Positions 1 through 7,932 of a stretch of DNA of 64,000 bases are shown here, piece after piece (the first letter of the stretch is position 1; every line of letters begins with the position of its first letter). Source of the stretch: DATKQY01 sp035532475 (GTDB lineage: Bacteria > Actinomycetota > Acidimicrobiia > Acidimicrobiales > Bog-793); contig DATKQY010000059.1 in NCBI GenBank assembly GCA_035532475.1, positions 1 through 64,000 of the forward strand, given 5' to 3'. The notes beneath the pieces are model-generated. The model saw only the letters and a program-made list of their open reading frames with translations, was not told the origin of the DNA and made no database searches. Both the position numbers and the translations under genes were made by a program.

Positions 1-98
1 ATCCTGCCGCGCTCGGCGACACCGATGCCGCGCTCGCGGGCCCAGTGCCGGATGGCGGCCGGAGTATCGATGAGGTCTGCCACTTCTCTGCTGGTCAC
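1..98 (-). CDS. Lsr2-like DNA-binding domain, partial
   Basis: The reading frame from GTG at 98 runs off the left edge of the window. The 32 visible residues include IRHWARERGIGVAERGR, which matches the C-terminal DNA-binding domain of Lsr2, the actinobacterial nucleoid protein that binds AT-rich DNA in the minor groove through an RGR hook. No N-terminal dimerisation domain is visible upstream, where the QueA-like fragment lies, so this is either a stand-alone Lsr2-type domain or a truncated gene. The start codon is tentative. Confidence 0.5.
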   Translation of the reverse strand, partial: MTSREVADLIDTPAAIRHWARERGIGVAERGR

Positions 99-186
99 AA
101 GGGTTAATGATAATGCAAACGGATCGTCCTCAGGCGTTGGCGGTCTGAGGACCCGGTCGACGCGGGCCTGACGCTGCGGGCAGTAC

Positions 187-375
187 CTACGGCAAGATGA
201 GGTGGGAGTCTCCGAACTCGTGCCATAGATACCCCGCGTCCAGGCTCGCGGCGTACGAACGCTCCAGTAGCTCGCGGCGGGCGATCGACTCGAGCATGAG
301 GAGGTGGGACGCCTCCGGTTCGTGCCAACCGGTCAAGATCCCGTCGACGACGCGGACGCCACGGCGACGCATCAC
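187..375 (-). pseudogene. QueA-like protein, C-terminal remnant
   Basis: The 62 residues encoded here correspond to the C-terminal end of S-adenosylmethionine:tRNA ribosyltransferase-isomerase-like proteins. VVDGILTGWHEPEASHLLML and the closing GYLWHEFGDSHLIL correspond to the family's VDxLLTxFHxPxSTLLML and YRFFSYGDAMLI segments. The other roughly 290 residues are absent: the sequence upstream (right of 375) switches to an SDR fragment on the opposite strand. I recall QueA-like genes of this subtype lying next to an SDR gene in actinobacteria, which fits the adjacent SDR pieces, but I could not check it. It is read as a non-functional remnant. Confidence 0.65.
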
Positions 376-381
376 TAGGGC
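364..381. repeat. 18-bp direct repeat, copy 1 (at SDR/QueA breakpoint)
   Basis: GCGACGCATCACTAGGGC here matches 17 of 18 bases of the copy at 1990-2007 in the same orientation. This copy marks the point where the QueA-like fragment (minus) meets the SDR C-terminal fragment (plus). Confidence 0.6.
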
Positions 382-948
382 TCACGTCGTGCCTGGCGAC
401 GTCACCGACGATCGCCACCGGCGCGCGCTCGTGTTCGAGGCGCAACAGATCGGCGAGCTGAACCTCCTCGTGAACAATGCGAGCGCCCTCGGGCCATCGC
501 CGCTGCCCCGACTGCGAGCCCTGAGCTCGGAGATCCTGATCGAGCTGCAGCGGGTCAACGTGCAGGCTCCGCTGGCGCTCATCCAGCTCGCGCTCCCGCT
601 GCTCGAGTCGTGCGACAGGGCCGTGGTCAACGTCACGTCGGACGCGGCCGTCGAGGCGTATCCGGGCTGGGGTGCATATGGAGCGTCGAAAGCCGCCCTC
701 GAGAGGTGAGCCGGGTCCTCGCTCTCGAGGAGCCGGCACTTCATCTCTGGTGGCTCGATCCCGGTGACATGCGCACCGAAATGCACCAGCCCGCGTTCGC
801 GGGCGAGGACATCTCAGGCCGGCCCTTGCCCGAGGCGGTGGTCCCCGCCGTGCTCGAGCTGTTCGCAACGCGTCCGGCGAGCGGGAAATGGCGAGGGCAG
901 CTGGTCGGTCCCGAGACCCCCTGCCGATTACGCGCTCACCGTGCCTGA
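380..948 (+). pseudogene. SDR oxidoreductase, C-terminal two-thirds, frameshifted
   Basis: The frame beginning with AHVVPGDVTD carries SDR landmarks: LLVNNAS (NNAG-type motif), VVNVTSDAA and the catalytic YGASKAALE (YxxxK). It stops at a TGA at about 707-709. The homologous sequence continues in another frame as VSRVLALEEPALHLWW, then LDPGDMRTEMHQ and the family's C-terminal end, so one base is missing near 700-707. The N-terminal Rossmann part is not present upstream; it lies about 1.1 kb to the right on the opposite strand (1973-2143). The gene is broken both by rearrangement and by a frameshift. Confidence 0.75.
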
Positions 949-1023
949 GGATCAAGGTCGTGGGTACGCGCTGTCTGTCGGATCAGGAGGCATCGGAGAC
1001 TGAAGCGCGGAGCCGGCGCTCCG

Positions 1024-1779
1024 CTAAGCGGGGGCAACCCAGAGCCGGATCGCCAAGCCGATTCCTGCGAGAGCGACGAGCACTCGGAGCACAGTTCCGG
1101 GCACCAGCCGAGTCAGGGAAGGCCCGACCCTGCTTCCGACCAGCAACCCGAGCGCCAATGGCGCGGCGGCTGTCCAGTCGACGGGGCCGAACACGGCAAA
1201 CCCGATCGCGGCGACGACGTCGGTCACCCCGAGGAGCATGTTTTTGAGGGCATTGGCCCGCGCCAGGTGCTGGTCGACGGTCACGAGCAGTAAGACGAGC
1301 GTGATGACGCCCGCACCGGCACCGAAGTACCCGTTGTAGAGCGACACAGCGAATAGCCCGCAGGGCAGCAAGAACCGGCCACCGTTGAGGAAGTTGCGCT
1401 TGTGCCATGCCGTCACCCGCGGCTGGAAGAGCATGGCGCACGACGCGAACACCAAGAGGTACGGGACCATGTATTCGAAGACCTGTGCCGGTGCGCAGAG
1501 CAGGAGCGCGACACCGCCAGCCCCACCGACTGCGATGAGCAGCGCCCAGCGCCGGAGAAAGGTCGCCTTTCCTCGCAGTTCCGGGCGAGAGCCCAGTGCC
1601 GATCCGGGCCAGCTCGCCAGGACGGCAACTGCTTGCGTGACGTTCGCCGGCAGCGGCGCGAGCCCCACGGCAAGCAGCGCCGGGAAGGAGATCAGCGAGG
1701 TAACGCCACCAGCGGACCCGACCGCTCCGGCAAGGACCCCAGCCCCCAGGAGGAGGGCAGCGTCGGTATATGGAGACAC
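1024..1779 (-). CDS. TauE/SafE-family permease
   Basis: This 251-residue, very hydrophobic protein is of the TauE/SafE (sulfite exporter / DUF81) family, inner-membrane carriers for sulfur-containing or organic anions. It has about eight membrane segments in two halves. The duplicated family signature is visible as AGAVGSAGG near residue 20 and YNGYFGAGAGVITL near residue 140. It starts at GTG 1779. It is intact although it sits between the two pieces of the broken SDR gene, and its orientation may have been inverted with that segment. The substrate cannot be inferred. Confidence 0.85.
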   Translation of the reverse strand: MSPYTDAALLLGAGVLAGAVGSAGGVTSLISFPALLAVGLAPLPANVTQAVAVLASWPGSALGSRPELRGKATFLRRWALLIAVGGAGGVALLLCAPAQVFEYMVPYLLVFASCAMLFQPRVTAWHKRNFLNGGRFLLPCGLFAVSLYNGYFGAGAGVITLVLLLVTVDQHLARANALKNMLLGVTDVVAAIGFAVFGPVDWTAAAPLALGLLVGSRVGPSLTRLVPGTVLRVLVALAGIGLAIRLWVAPA

Positions 1780-1972
1780 GACTCGCTTGACCCTAGTGCG
1801 CCGGCTTGCGAGCTAGGCAGAACTCCCGATCACGGCGACGGAACCCTAGGCGTCACATCGGCGTGCGGTCGGCCAGAGTCCCCCCGATCGCCATAGGTGG
1901 GCACGGTCCTGGGCGGAGTCTGGCCCATCAGAAGGATCTGGCCGCCCGTTGGCCCTTTCGTAGCCCGAGCGA

Positions 1973-2143
1973 CTACCCATGCCATTTCAGCGACGCACCA
2001 CTAGGGCCGAGGTGCGCCGCCACCCGGCCGAGCGCGGCACGGTCCCTCCCGTCGAGGATGACGTTCCATCCCTCTGTCAGCAGCAGCTCTGCCAGGGCCC
2101 GGCCGAATCCCCGGGACCCTCCGGTGATGATTGCGGTGGTCAT
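1973..2143 (-). pseudogene. SDR oxidoreductase, N-terminal fragment
   Basis: A 56-codon frame from ATG 2143 begins MTTAIITGGSRGFGRALAE, the TGxxxGxG nucleotide-binding start of a short-chain dehydrogenase, followed by a beta-strand ending in LDGRD, as expected for the second strand and cofactor-selecting Asp/Arg. It ends at TAG 1975-1973 soon after residue 50, about where the plus-strand fragment at 380-948 begins in family alignment. The two appear to be halves of one gene separated by an inversion. It is divergent from soxR across a SoxR box, so the original SDR was probably SoxR-controlled. Confidence 0.75.
1990..2007. repeat. 18-bp direct repeat, copy 2 (inside SDR N-terminal fragment)
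   Basis: GCGACGCACCACTAGGGC matches the copy at 364-381 with one mismatch. It lies at the point where the SDR N-terminal fragment stops resembling its family. Confidence 0.6.
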
Positions 2144-2158
2144 GGCGATTCGCTGCGA

Positions 2159-2176
2159 CCTGAAGTTGACTTCACG
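2159..2176. promoter_or_regulatory. SoxR box
   Basis: CCTGAAGTTGACTTCACG contains the perfect inverted repeat TGAAGT-TG-ACTTCA and closely resembles the 18-bp SoxR operator (enterobacterial form CCTCAAGTTAACTTGAGG). It lies 15 bases from the SDR start (2143) and 17 bases from the soxR start (2194), so it serves the divergent promoter region of both. Confidence 0.75.
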
Positions 2177-2193
2177 TCAAGAGACGGTGCGAA

Positions 2194-2633
2194 ATGTCGA
2201 CGTTGCTGACCATCGGGGAGGTAGCCGAGCGGGCCGGGGTCGCGCCGTCGGCCCTGCGCTTCTACGAACGCGAGGGCCTCGTCAAAGCAACGAGATCAGG
2301 GGCGGCCAGCGTCGCTACCATCGGCAGGTCCTGAGGCGCATCGCATTCGTGCGAGCCGCTCAGCGGGTCGGCCTCAGCCTCGACGAGATCAAGGAAGCGC
2401 TCGGGCCGCTACCCGAGGCCAGGACGCCGACCGCAGCGGACTGGGCTCGGCTCTCGCGCCCGTGGCGGCCGCGACTCGACGCCAAAATCGCCGAGCTGGA
2501 GCGCGTGCGGGACCGGCTCGACTCATGCATCGGGTGCGGGTGCCTCTCCTTGCGAGTCTGCAGGCTGTCGAATCCGAACGACATCGCGGCATCGCTCGGA
2601 GCGAGGCCACGCTGGTTGCTCGACAAGGAATGA
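2194..2633 (+). pseudogene. soxR: SoxR redox-sensing MerR-family regulator, frameshifted
   Basis: From ATG 2194 the protein starts MSTLLTIGEVAERAGVAPSA and continues LRFYEREGLVKATRS, a MerR-type winged-helix domain. It then hits TGA at 2332-2334. The family sequence resumes in another frame from GGQRRYHRQVLRRIAFVRA and runs to 2633, including dimerisation helix LDAKIAELERVRDRLDSC and the complete [2Fe-2S] ligand motif CIGCGCLSLRVC. One base is lost (or two gained) near 2290-2305. Everything needed for function is otherwise present, so this is either a very recent pseudogene or a sequence error. SoxR senses redox-cycling compounds through its iron-sulfur cluster. Confidence 0.85.
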
Positions 2634-2787
2634 GGCCGAGCGCCCGCCGCGAGGATGCCGGCGCGAGACCCGGTGGGAGCCCACCAGTTCCGGTCGCGTT
2701 GCCTTCCTGGCCGCCCGATGGACGTTCGCGAGGTGCGCGCGGTCGCCGCTCCACGGGAGCGCCGGGCCGGCGGGAGCCTCGCGGATC

Positions 2788-3267
2788 GTGAATACTTCGG
2801 CGATGGGCAATCTGAGCTTTTCGGACTCGGTCGTCGTCGCGTGCACACCCGAGGCGCTCTACGACCTCGTCACCGATGTGACGCGCATGGGCGAGTGGAG
2901 CCCGATATGCAAAGCGTGCTGGTGGGACGACGGTGACACCGCCCGCGTCGGCGCGTGGTTCACCGGGCGCAACGAGCTGCCCGCAAGGACCTGGGAGGCG
3001 CGCTGCGAGGTCGTGGCGGCCGAGCGGGGCAAGGAGTTCGCGTTCGTGGTGGGCGGCTCCTTGGTGCGCTGGGGATACACGTTCGTCCCGGTCGAGGACG
3101 GGACCGAGCTGACGGAGTCCTGGGAATTCCTGCCCGACGGGATCGCGCTATTCGACCAGCGCTACGGGGCGGACGCGCAGGCCGAGATCGACGACCGGAC
3201 CGAGGCCGCGCGCACCGGCATCCCGGCCACGCTCGCGGCGATCCGGACGACCGCGGAGTCGATGTGA
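2788..3267 (+). CDS. SRPBCC-family protein
   Basis: A 159-residue protein of the START/Bet v1-like (SRPBCC, polyketide cyclase/dehydrase) type. It has the N-terminal strand and helix FSDSVVVACTPEALYDLVTD, followed by MGEWSP, the usual region at the mouth of the ligand pocket, and ends with a long C-terminal helix (DDRTEAARTGIPATLAAI). GTG 2788 is one possible start; ATG 2803 (MGNLSFSDS) gives the more typical N-terminus. The family binds hydrophobic ligands, and the ligand is not predictable. The gene stands alone between soxR and a convergent luciferase-like gene. Confidence 0.8.
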   Translation: MNTSAMGNLSFSDSVVVACTPEALYDLVTDVTRMGEWSPICKACWWDDGDTARVGAWFTGRNELPARTWEARCEVVAAERGKEFAFVVGGSLVRWGYTFVPVEDGTELTESWEFLPDGIALFDQRYGADAQAEIDDRTEAARTGIPATLAAIRTTAESM

Positions 3268-3376
3268 CCGCTCCCGACGCCTGATCGCAGCCGTGACGGC
3301 CCGTCGCCTGCTCGCCCGACGTGCCGCGCCGGGCGCAAGGGCCGCCACGGCGAGACGATACCCCTCGATGGAGGGA

Positions 3377-4345
3377 CTAGGTCGCCCGCAGCGCCGACGC
3401 GAGGCCGTCGAGCGTGGCGCCGCTCGGCACGCCTCCCCGCCAGTCGAGGACGATCCCGTCAGCTCCGTCGGCGCGGCAGCGCGCTCCGAGCGCGCCGAGC
3501 GTGGCCACGTCCACATGGTCGCCGGCCGCGAGGAGCGACACGAGCGCCACGCTGCCCGGAAGTCGGCCCGCTTGCCGGCAGGCTGCCCGGAACGCCTCGG
3601 TGATCGAGCCCAAGTCGTCGAGGAGCGCAGGACCGGGACCGAGGAAGCACACGTCGGCAAAGCGCGCCGCCAGCCCGAGGAGGGCGGCAACCTCGCCGTC
3701 TTGCGCGTCCGACGGACCGTCGTCGCCGCGGGGGATCAGGAGCCCGACGGGCGTCGGCTCGGGGCGATCGGCCTTGGGTTCGTTCCACGCCCGATCGATG
3801 CGGTAGTAGGCGCCGTCCATGCTCGGGGCCGGGAGTCGCAGCATCGCTCTGCAGACCTCGAGCGCCTCGCCGAGGCGGCCGATCGCATCCGACTCGCGCT
3901 CCGCTCCGCCGGTGCGGGCCCTCCCGGGCTTGGCGCGGGCCGCGTCGGCGCCCTGTGGGGCGGCGGTCCCCGGCCCCCGCGGCGCCGGCCCGAGCGCTGC
4001 GACCGCCCGGCCGGCTGAGCAGACGTCGAGCGAGGCGACGACCTTCGCGAGCAGGGAGGGAGGGCGCTCACCGAGCGGCGTCGCGAGGCAGCCGAGGGCG
4101 AGGCGCGAGGTGAGCGGGACGACGGCCCCGAGGGCGACGAACGGGTCGGGCAAGACGGTCTCGGCGCCGTCAGGCGTCCCGAGCACGATGTTCTGATCGC
4201 TCCCGGCCAGATAGAGCGCGTCGAAGCCCGCCGCCTCGGCCTCGACCGCCACGGAGCCGAGCTCAGCGAGCGCGATCCCGGCTCGAGGCAGGCCTCTCGC
4301 CAGGGGCGCGAGCCGAAGGCGCAGTCCCACGCTCCAGATCACCAT
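3377..4345 (-). CDS. Luciferase-like (LLM class) flavin/F420-dependent oxidoreductase
   Basis: The 322-residue product is a bacterial-luciferase-fold protein. ELGSVAVEAEAAGFDALYLAGSD is the typical first helix and second strand. DPFVALGAVVPLTSRLALGCLATPLGERPPSLLAKVVASLD is the strongly conserved family core (TSRLRLGT...R.P..LAK...SLD). In actinomycetes most such proteins use coenzyme F420 and oxidise or reduce small metabolites; which cofactor is used here cannot be told from sequence. A run rich in Ala, Gly and Pro near residues 120-150 replaces the usual glycine-rich loop and may be a lineage-specific insertion. GTG six codons in is an alternative start. Confidence 0.82.
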   Translation of the reverse strand: MVIWSVGLRLRLAPLARGLPRAGIALAELGSVAVEAEAAGFDALYLAGSDQNIVLGTPDGAETVLPDPFVALGAVVPLTSRLALGCLATPLGERPPSLLAKVVASLDVCSAGRAVAALGPAPRGPGTAAPQGADAARAKPGRARTGGAERESDAIGRLGEALEVCRAMLRLPAPSMDGAYYRIDRAWNEPKADRPEPTPVGLLIPRGDDGPSDAQDGEVAALLGLAARFADVCFLGPGPALLDDLGSITEAFRAACRQAGRLPGSVALVSLLAAGDHVDVATLGALGARCRADGADGIVLDWRGGVPSGATLDGLASALRAT

Positions 4346-5113
4346 GTCGCCGTTGTAGCCGACGGCTCAGGGGTGGTGGCGGCGCGTCGAAACATCTGGT
4401 CCGCGACCTCGCGCCGCGACGATCGTGACGACAGCGCCGAGGCACGCAGCCCTCGATCTCGGCCCGGCGACGCGCGCCGTCTCCCCGGATGCAACCCGGC
4501 GGGCGCTCAGCCGGAGCCGGCCGGCGGCGCGGTGGCGACGTGACGTTGGAGGACACGCAGGGCACGGTCGTCGTCGTGCGGCGGACCTGGTCCGCCAGCC
4601 GGCGCATCGACCGTCCTGCCGCCGCGGCCTGGCTACTGGTGCTCGAAGGTGCCGATGCGTCATCCGACCCGCTCGGTGCGCTGAGCCGCCGCGCCCGCGA
4701 CGGCGGGGGCAACCTCAGACGCCGGCCTGCTCGGGCTGAGCGATGACGACCTCGCCCGCCCAGCCTAGGAAGGCTGAGCGGTCTCCCGGACCTGCCAGCC
4801 GTCGAGCTGGCGCTCGACGCCGACAGCGCGATCGACGTCGGCCCGCTCGGCTAGCCGGTCCCACCCTCGACGTCCGCGATGCCCGGTCGGAGGGACGCTG
4901 ACCGCGCGCACGTTCGCTTCACATCGGGCAGCGCCGACGCGGCGACGCGGCGAGAAGCGTCGTCCCTGCGGCGGCGATCGACGAGTCCTGCGGCCGGTGT
5001 TGCCCGCGCTGGCGGCGACGTCGATGATGCACACTGGAGACCGCCGAGACGACGCCCGGAACGTGAGGTGGCCGCGGGCCGCCGCGCGGCGAGGCGGGAC
5101 AGGACACGCGGAC
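4346..5113. other. Gene-poor stretch
   Basis: No reading frame here resembles a known family. A short plus-strand frame near 4540-4746 (VTLEDTQGTVVVVRRTW...) and a minus-strand frame ending near 4765 are open, but neither has motifs or a good ribosome-binding site. The stretch probably contains the promoter of the luciferase-like gene (minus) and possibly decayed coding sequence. Confidence 0.4.
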
Positions 5114-5503
5114 ATGATCATCGTCAGAGTGGAGCGCTGGCCGGACGACGCCGACCCCGATGACCTGCAGCGCGAGCGACGCCGGCACACGGACATCGCG
5201 CGCGCCGTCATCCGCAACGACCACTCGGGCTCGACGGACTCGGGGAACTACGACGTCACCGTCTACGACCCTCCGCCCTACAACCCGTGGGGCGGGGTGA
5301 ACCACCGGACGCGCATCCAGAGCTTTCCCCGCCAGGAGCTCGGCGTCTGGGACCTGATCCACTCCGCGCTGGAGGCAACCAGCGAGGACCGCCGACTCGA
5401 GCGCGAATCGTCCGCCTCGGGAGCCGGACCGCTCGGCGGCGCGGCGAGCGAAGCGTCCAACCACTGGGACGAGCCGGAGCCCGAGGCCGACGCGCCCCGG
5501 TAG
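5114..5503 (+). CDS. Conserved hypothetical protein
   Basis: Starting at ATG 5114 the 129-residue product begins MIIVRVERWPDDADPDD. It contains a segment about IARAVIRNDHSGSTDSGNYDVTVYD that I associate with a widespread small uncharacterised family of the form VRVELWP...GNYDV. The C-terminal 50 residues are acidic and low in complexity. No catalytic motif, signal peptide or membrane segment is visible. Its 3' end faces the aldo/keto reductase gene across a strong hairpin. Confidence 0.6.
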   Translation: MIIVRVERWPDDADPDDLQRERRRHTDIARAVIRNDHSGSTDSGNYDVTVYDPPPYNPWGGVNHRTRIQSFPRQELGVWDLIHSALEATSEDRRLERESSASGAGPLGGAASEASNHWDEPEPEADAPR

Positions 5504-5518
5504 GGCGCGATGGCACGT

Positions 5519-5552
5519 GGCGGCTCGACGCCTCAGGCGGCGTCGAGCCGCC
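5519..5552. terminator. Bidirectional terminator-like hairpin
   Basis: A perfect 14-bp stem (GGCGGCTCGACGCC paired with GGCGTCGAGCCGCC) with a 6-base loop separates two convergent genes. The aldo/keto reductase stop codon lies in the loop (5533-5535), so the last codons of that gene form one arm. No T-run follows. Confidence 0.65.
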
Positions 5553-6453
5553 GCTTCGCCTCCTCGTAGAGATCGGTCGGCAGGGGGCCCTTCGAGGCGA
5601 TGGCCAGGTTCGACTCGAGGTGGTCGAGGCGGCTGGTGCCAACGATGGTGCTCGACAGGCCCGGATGGCTCAACGTGAAGCGCAGCACGAACTCCAGGCG
5701 GCCCATGCCGTCCAGCAGCTCGTCGACGCCCGACGCGTCCCAGCGCCGCTGCGCCTCCCCCTCGTCGAGTCCGATCGGCGGTACCGACCAGGCCTTCTCC
5801 TCCGACGGGGCGCCTCGCGCCGCGCCACCGCGGACGAGCACGCCCGCGCCCGCCGCGGCTGCCATCGTGATGAGGTCCTCGTGCTCGCGCTGCACCGCGG
5901 AGTACGGGATCTGGAAGACGTCGAACACGCCCATGGCGATGTGGTCGGGAAGGTTCGGCAGGGTGCCGGACATGCCGAGAAAGCGGACCTTTCCCTCGTC
6001 TCGGAGCGTCATCATGGCCTCGACCGTGCCCTCGGCCTTCATCTGCTCCCTGCCCGGGGAGAGGTGCACCTGGACGAGATCGAGCCGGTCGGTGCACAGG
6101 CGCCTCAGGCTCTGCTCCACACCTGCTCGGACGTTGGCGGCGCTGAAGTCGTGGGGAAGGGGCGGGCGCGCCTCGGGCGGCGGCTTGCCCAGCATGCAAC
6201 CGCACTTCGACGCGAGGAAGTACTCGTCGCGCCGGTCGGCCAGGTGGCGACCGATCAGCTCCTCGCTCTTGCCGTAGTCGATCGAGGTGTCGATGAGGCT
6301 GATGCCGCCGTCGAGCACGGCGTTGAGGAGGCGGCCGGCCTCGGCGTCGTCGATCGCCGGGCCACGGGGATGGCCGCGCAGCTCCATCGCGCCGTAGCCG
6401 AGCATCGAGACGTCGACGCCGGTCCTGCCGAGCGGGCGGGTGGGAATGGTCAT
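5533..6453 (-). CDS. Aldo/keto reductase
   Basis: A 306-residue aldo/keto reductase: a TIM-barrel, NADPH-dependent enzyme reducing carbonyl compounds. It starts TIPTRPLGRTGVDVSMLGYG. It carries the AKR active-site residues: Asp and Tyr in IDTSIDYGKSEELIGRHL (about residues 56-62), Lys in FLASKCG, and His in DLVQVHL. The C-terminal STIVGTSRLDHLESNLA is the cofactor-phosphate binding segment of the AKR (YghZ/Gcy-like) proteins. Substrate unknown. Its start faces the dienelactone hydrolase start with about 90 bp between, so the two share a divergent promoter region. Confidence 0.9.
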   Translation of the reverse strand: MTIPTRPLGRTGVDVSMLGYGAMELRGHPRGPAIDDAEAGRLLNAVLDGGISLIDTSIDYGKSEELIGRHLADRRDEYFLASKCGCMLGKPPPEARPPLPHDFSAANVRAGVEQSLRRLCTDRLDLVQVHLSPGREQMKAEGTVEAMMTLRDEGKVRFLGMSGTLPNLPDHIAMGVFDVFQIPYSAVQREHEDLITMAAAAGAGVLVRGGAARGAPSEEKAWSVPPIGLDEGEAQRRWDASGVDELLDGMGRLEFVLRFTLSHPGLSSTIVGTSRLDHLESNLAIASKGPLPTDLYEEAKRRLDAA

Positions 6454-6542
6454 GGCGCCACCTTACCGAGCGCCCGCCGAGCGGGACCGGTGGCTACGGT
6501 GAGGTGAGCCCGCGCCGCCACCGGACGGGTGGAGGAGGGCCG

Positions 6543-7256
6543 ATGACGGACGTGACCATCCCGATCGCTGGCGAGCTGCCCGCCTACGTCGCCGCCCCGG
6601 ACGGCGTGGGGCCCTGGCCCGGTGTCGTCGTCGTCCACGACGCGCTCGGCATGACCCGCGATTCCAAGAAGCAGGCCGACTGGCTGGCGGCCGCCGGCTA
6701 TCTCGCGGTCGTGCCGGACCTGTTCCACCGGGGATCGAAGATCACCTGCTTGCGCGCCGTCTTCCGCGACGCGCTCGCGAGGAAGGGTCCGACCTTCGAC
6801 GACCTGGAGGCGGCCCGCTCGTGGCTGGCGACGCAGGAGCGTTGCACCGGGACCGTCGGGGTGATCGGCTTCTGCATGGGCGGCGGGTTCGCCCTGCTGC
6901 TCGCGCCGGGCCACGGCTACTCGGCCTCGAGCGTCAACTACGGCTCGGTGCCGAGGGACGCCGAGCGCTTCCTGGCGGGCACCTGCCCGGTCGTCGCGAG
7001 CTACGGAGCGCGGGACCGGACGCTGCGCGGCGCCGCCGGGCGCCTCGAGCGGGCACTCTCGGCGAACGGGGTCGCCCACGACGTGAAGGAGTACCCGGGC
7101 GCCGGCCACGGCTTCCTCAACGACCACGACCCGGCGGAGGTGCCGGCCTTCCTCGCCCTGTTCGCCCGCCTCACGGGCAACGCCTACGACGAGCCGTCCG
7201 CCGAGGACGCGCGCCGCCGGATCGTAGAGTTCTTCGACGCCCACCTGAGGGGCTGA
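6543..7256 (+). CDS. Dienelactone hydrolase-family protein
   Basis: From ATG 6543 a 237-residue alpha/beta hydrolase of the dienelactone hydrolase family is encoded. The nucleophile elbow is GFCMGG with Cys as nucleophile (near residue 118), the acid is Asp in YGARDRTL, and the base is His in GAGHGFLND, which gives the Cys-Asp-His triad of the family. The N-terminal PWPGVVVVHDALGM is the oxyanion-side strand. Members hydrolyse lactones or esters during aromatic degradation, but many actinobacterial copies have no known substrate. A pyridoxamine-phosphate-oxidase-like gene follows 54 bp downstream. Confidence 0.88.
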   Translation: MTDVTIPIAGELPAYVAAPDGVGPWPGVVVVHDALGMTRDSKKQADWLAAAGYLAVVPDLFHRGSKITCLRAVFRDALARKGPTFDDLEAARSWLATQERCTGTVGVIGFCMGGGFALLLAPGHGYSASSVNYGSVPRDAERFLAGTCPVVASYGARDRTLRGAAGRLERALSANGVAHDVKEYPGAGHGFLNDHDPAEVPAFLALFARLTGNAYDEPSAEDARRRIVEFFDAHLRG

Positions 7257-7310
7257 GCCCGGGCGCCTCGCGACACGACGCCCCGGCACGAGCGCAAGCG
7301 GAGGAGGCGC

Positions 7311-7865
7311 GTGCACGAACGACCCGAGGACGTCACGGCGCTGCAGGACCTGCTCGACCGCTCCTACCTCGCCGCCGGGGAGCACCTGCGGAGCATCCAC
7401 ACCCCTGAGCGCCGCCTCGCCGCCCGCGACCTCGTGAGCCGACTGCAGGGCATGCGGCTGCTCGTGCTCGCGACCGTGGGCGCCGACAACCGGCCGTTCA
7501 CCGGGCCCGTCGACGGGGTCTTCCACCGCGGCGCGTTCTGCTTCGGCACGGACCCGACGGCACTGCGCTGGAGACAGCTCCAGCGCAACGACGCCGTCAG
7601 CGCGACGCACTTGCCCGGCGAGGAGTGGGCCGTCACCGTCCACGGCCGGGCGGCGCCCGTCGACGTCGGAGTCGCCGACCCCGACGGGCTTCGCGCCTGC
7701 CTGCTCGAGGTGTACGTGCCCCGCTACGGCCCGGAGTGGGAGCGCTTCCTCGACGGGGGCCCGCGGTACCTGCGCATCGAGGCGAGCCGCGTCTTCGCGT
7801 TCGGCGCCACCGCCGGCTCGACGGGCGCTGGCGGGCGGGGAGGGGACGAGGGACCGTTCGCGTGA
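7311..7865 (+). CDS. Pyridoxamine 5'-phosphate oxidase-like (FMN/F420-binding) protein
   Basis: The 184-residue product begins at GTG 7311. Its central region, LQGMRLLVLATVGADNRPFTGPVDGVFHRGAFCFGTDPTALRWRQLQRND, has the split beta-barrel pattern of the PNPOx-like superfamily, with ATVGADNRPFTGPVDGVFH as the flavin- or deazaflavin-binding strands. Functions in this superfamily range from F420-dependent reduction to haem binding, so none is assigned. The C-terminal 20 residues are Gly-rich and probably disordered. It lies in a run of small plus-strand redox genes. Confidence 0.75.
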   Translation: MHERPEDVTALQDLLDRSYLAAGEHLRSIHTPERRLAARDLVSRLQGMRLLVLATVGADNRPFTGPVDGVFHRGAFCFGTDPTALRWRQLQRNDAVSATHLPGEEWAVTVHGRAAPVDVGVADPDGLRACLLEVYVPRYGPEWERFLDGGPRYLRIEASRVFAFGATAGSTGAGGRGGDEGPFA

Positions 7866-7932
7866 CGTTCGACCCTGTCCGCCTCGCGCCCCGAGGCGGA
7901 CGCTTGGGGCGAGGAGCGTCCAGGAGGAAGTC

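Noticed and set aside
104..955. 283-codon minus-strand frame opposite the SDR fragment
   Set aside because: The plus-strand frame has true SDR motifs, and this frame is Arg-rich and featureless.
4489..4746. Open frame of 85 codons between the luciferase-like gene and the hypothetical protein
   Set aside because: No recognisable family, no ribosome-binding site and no coupling to neighbours.
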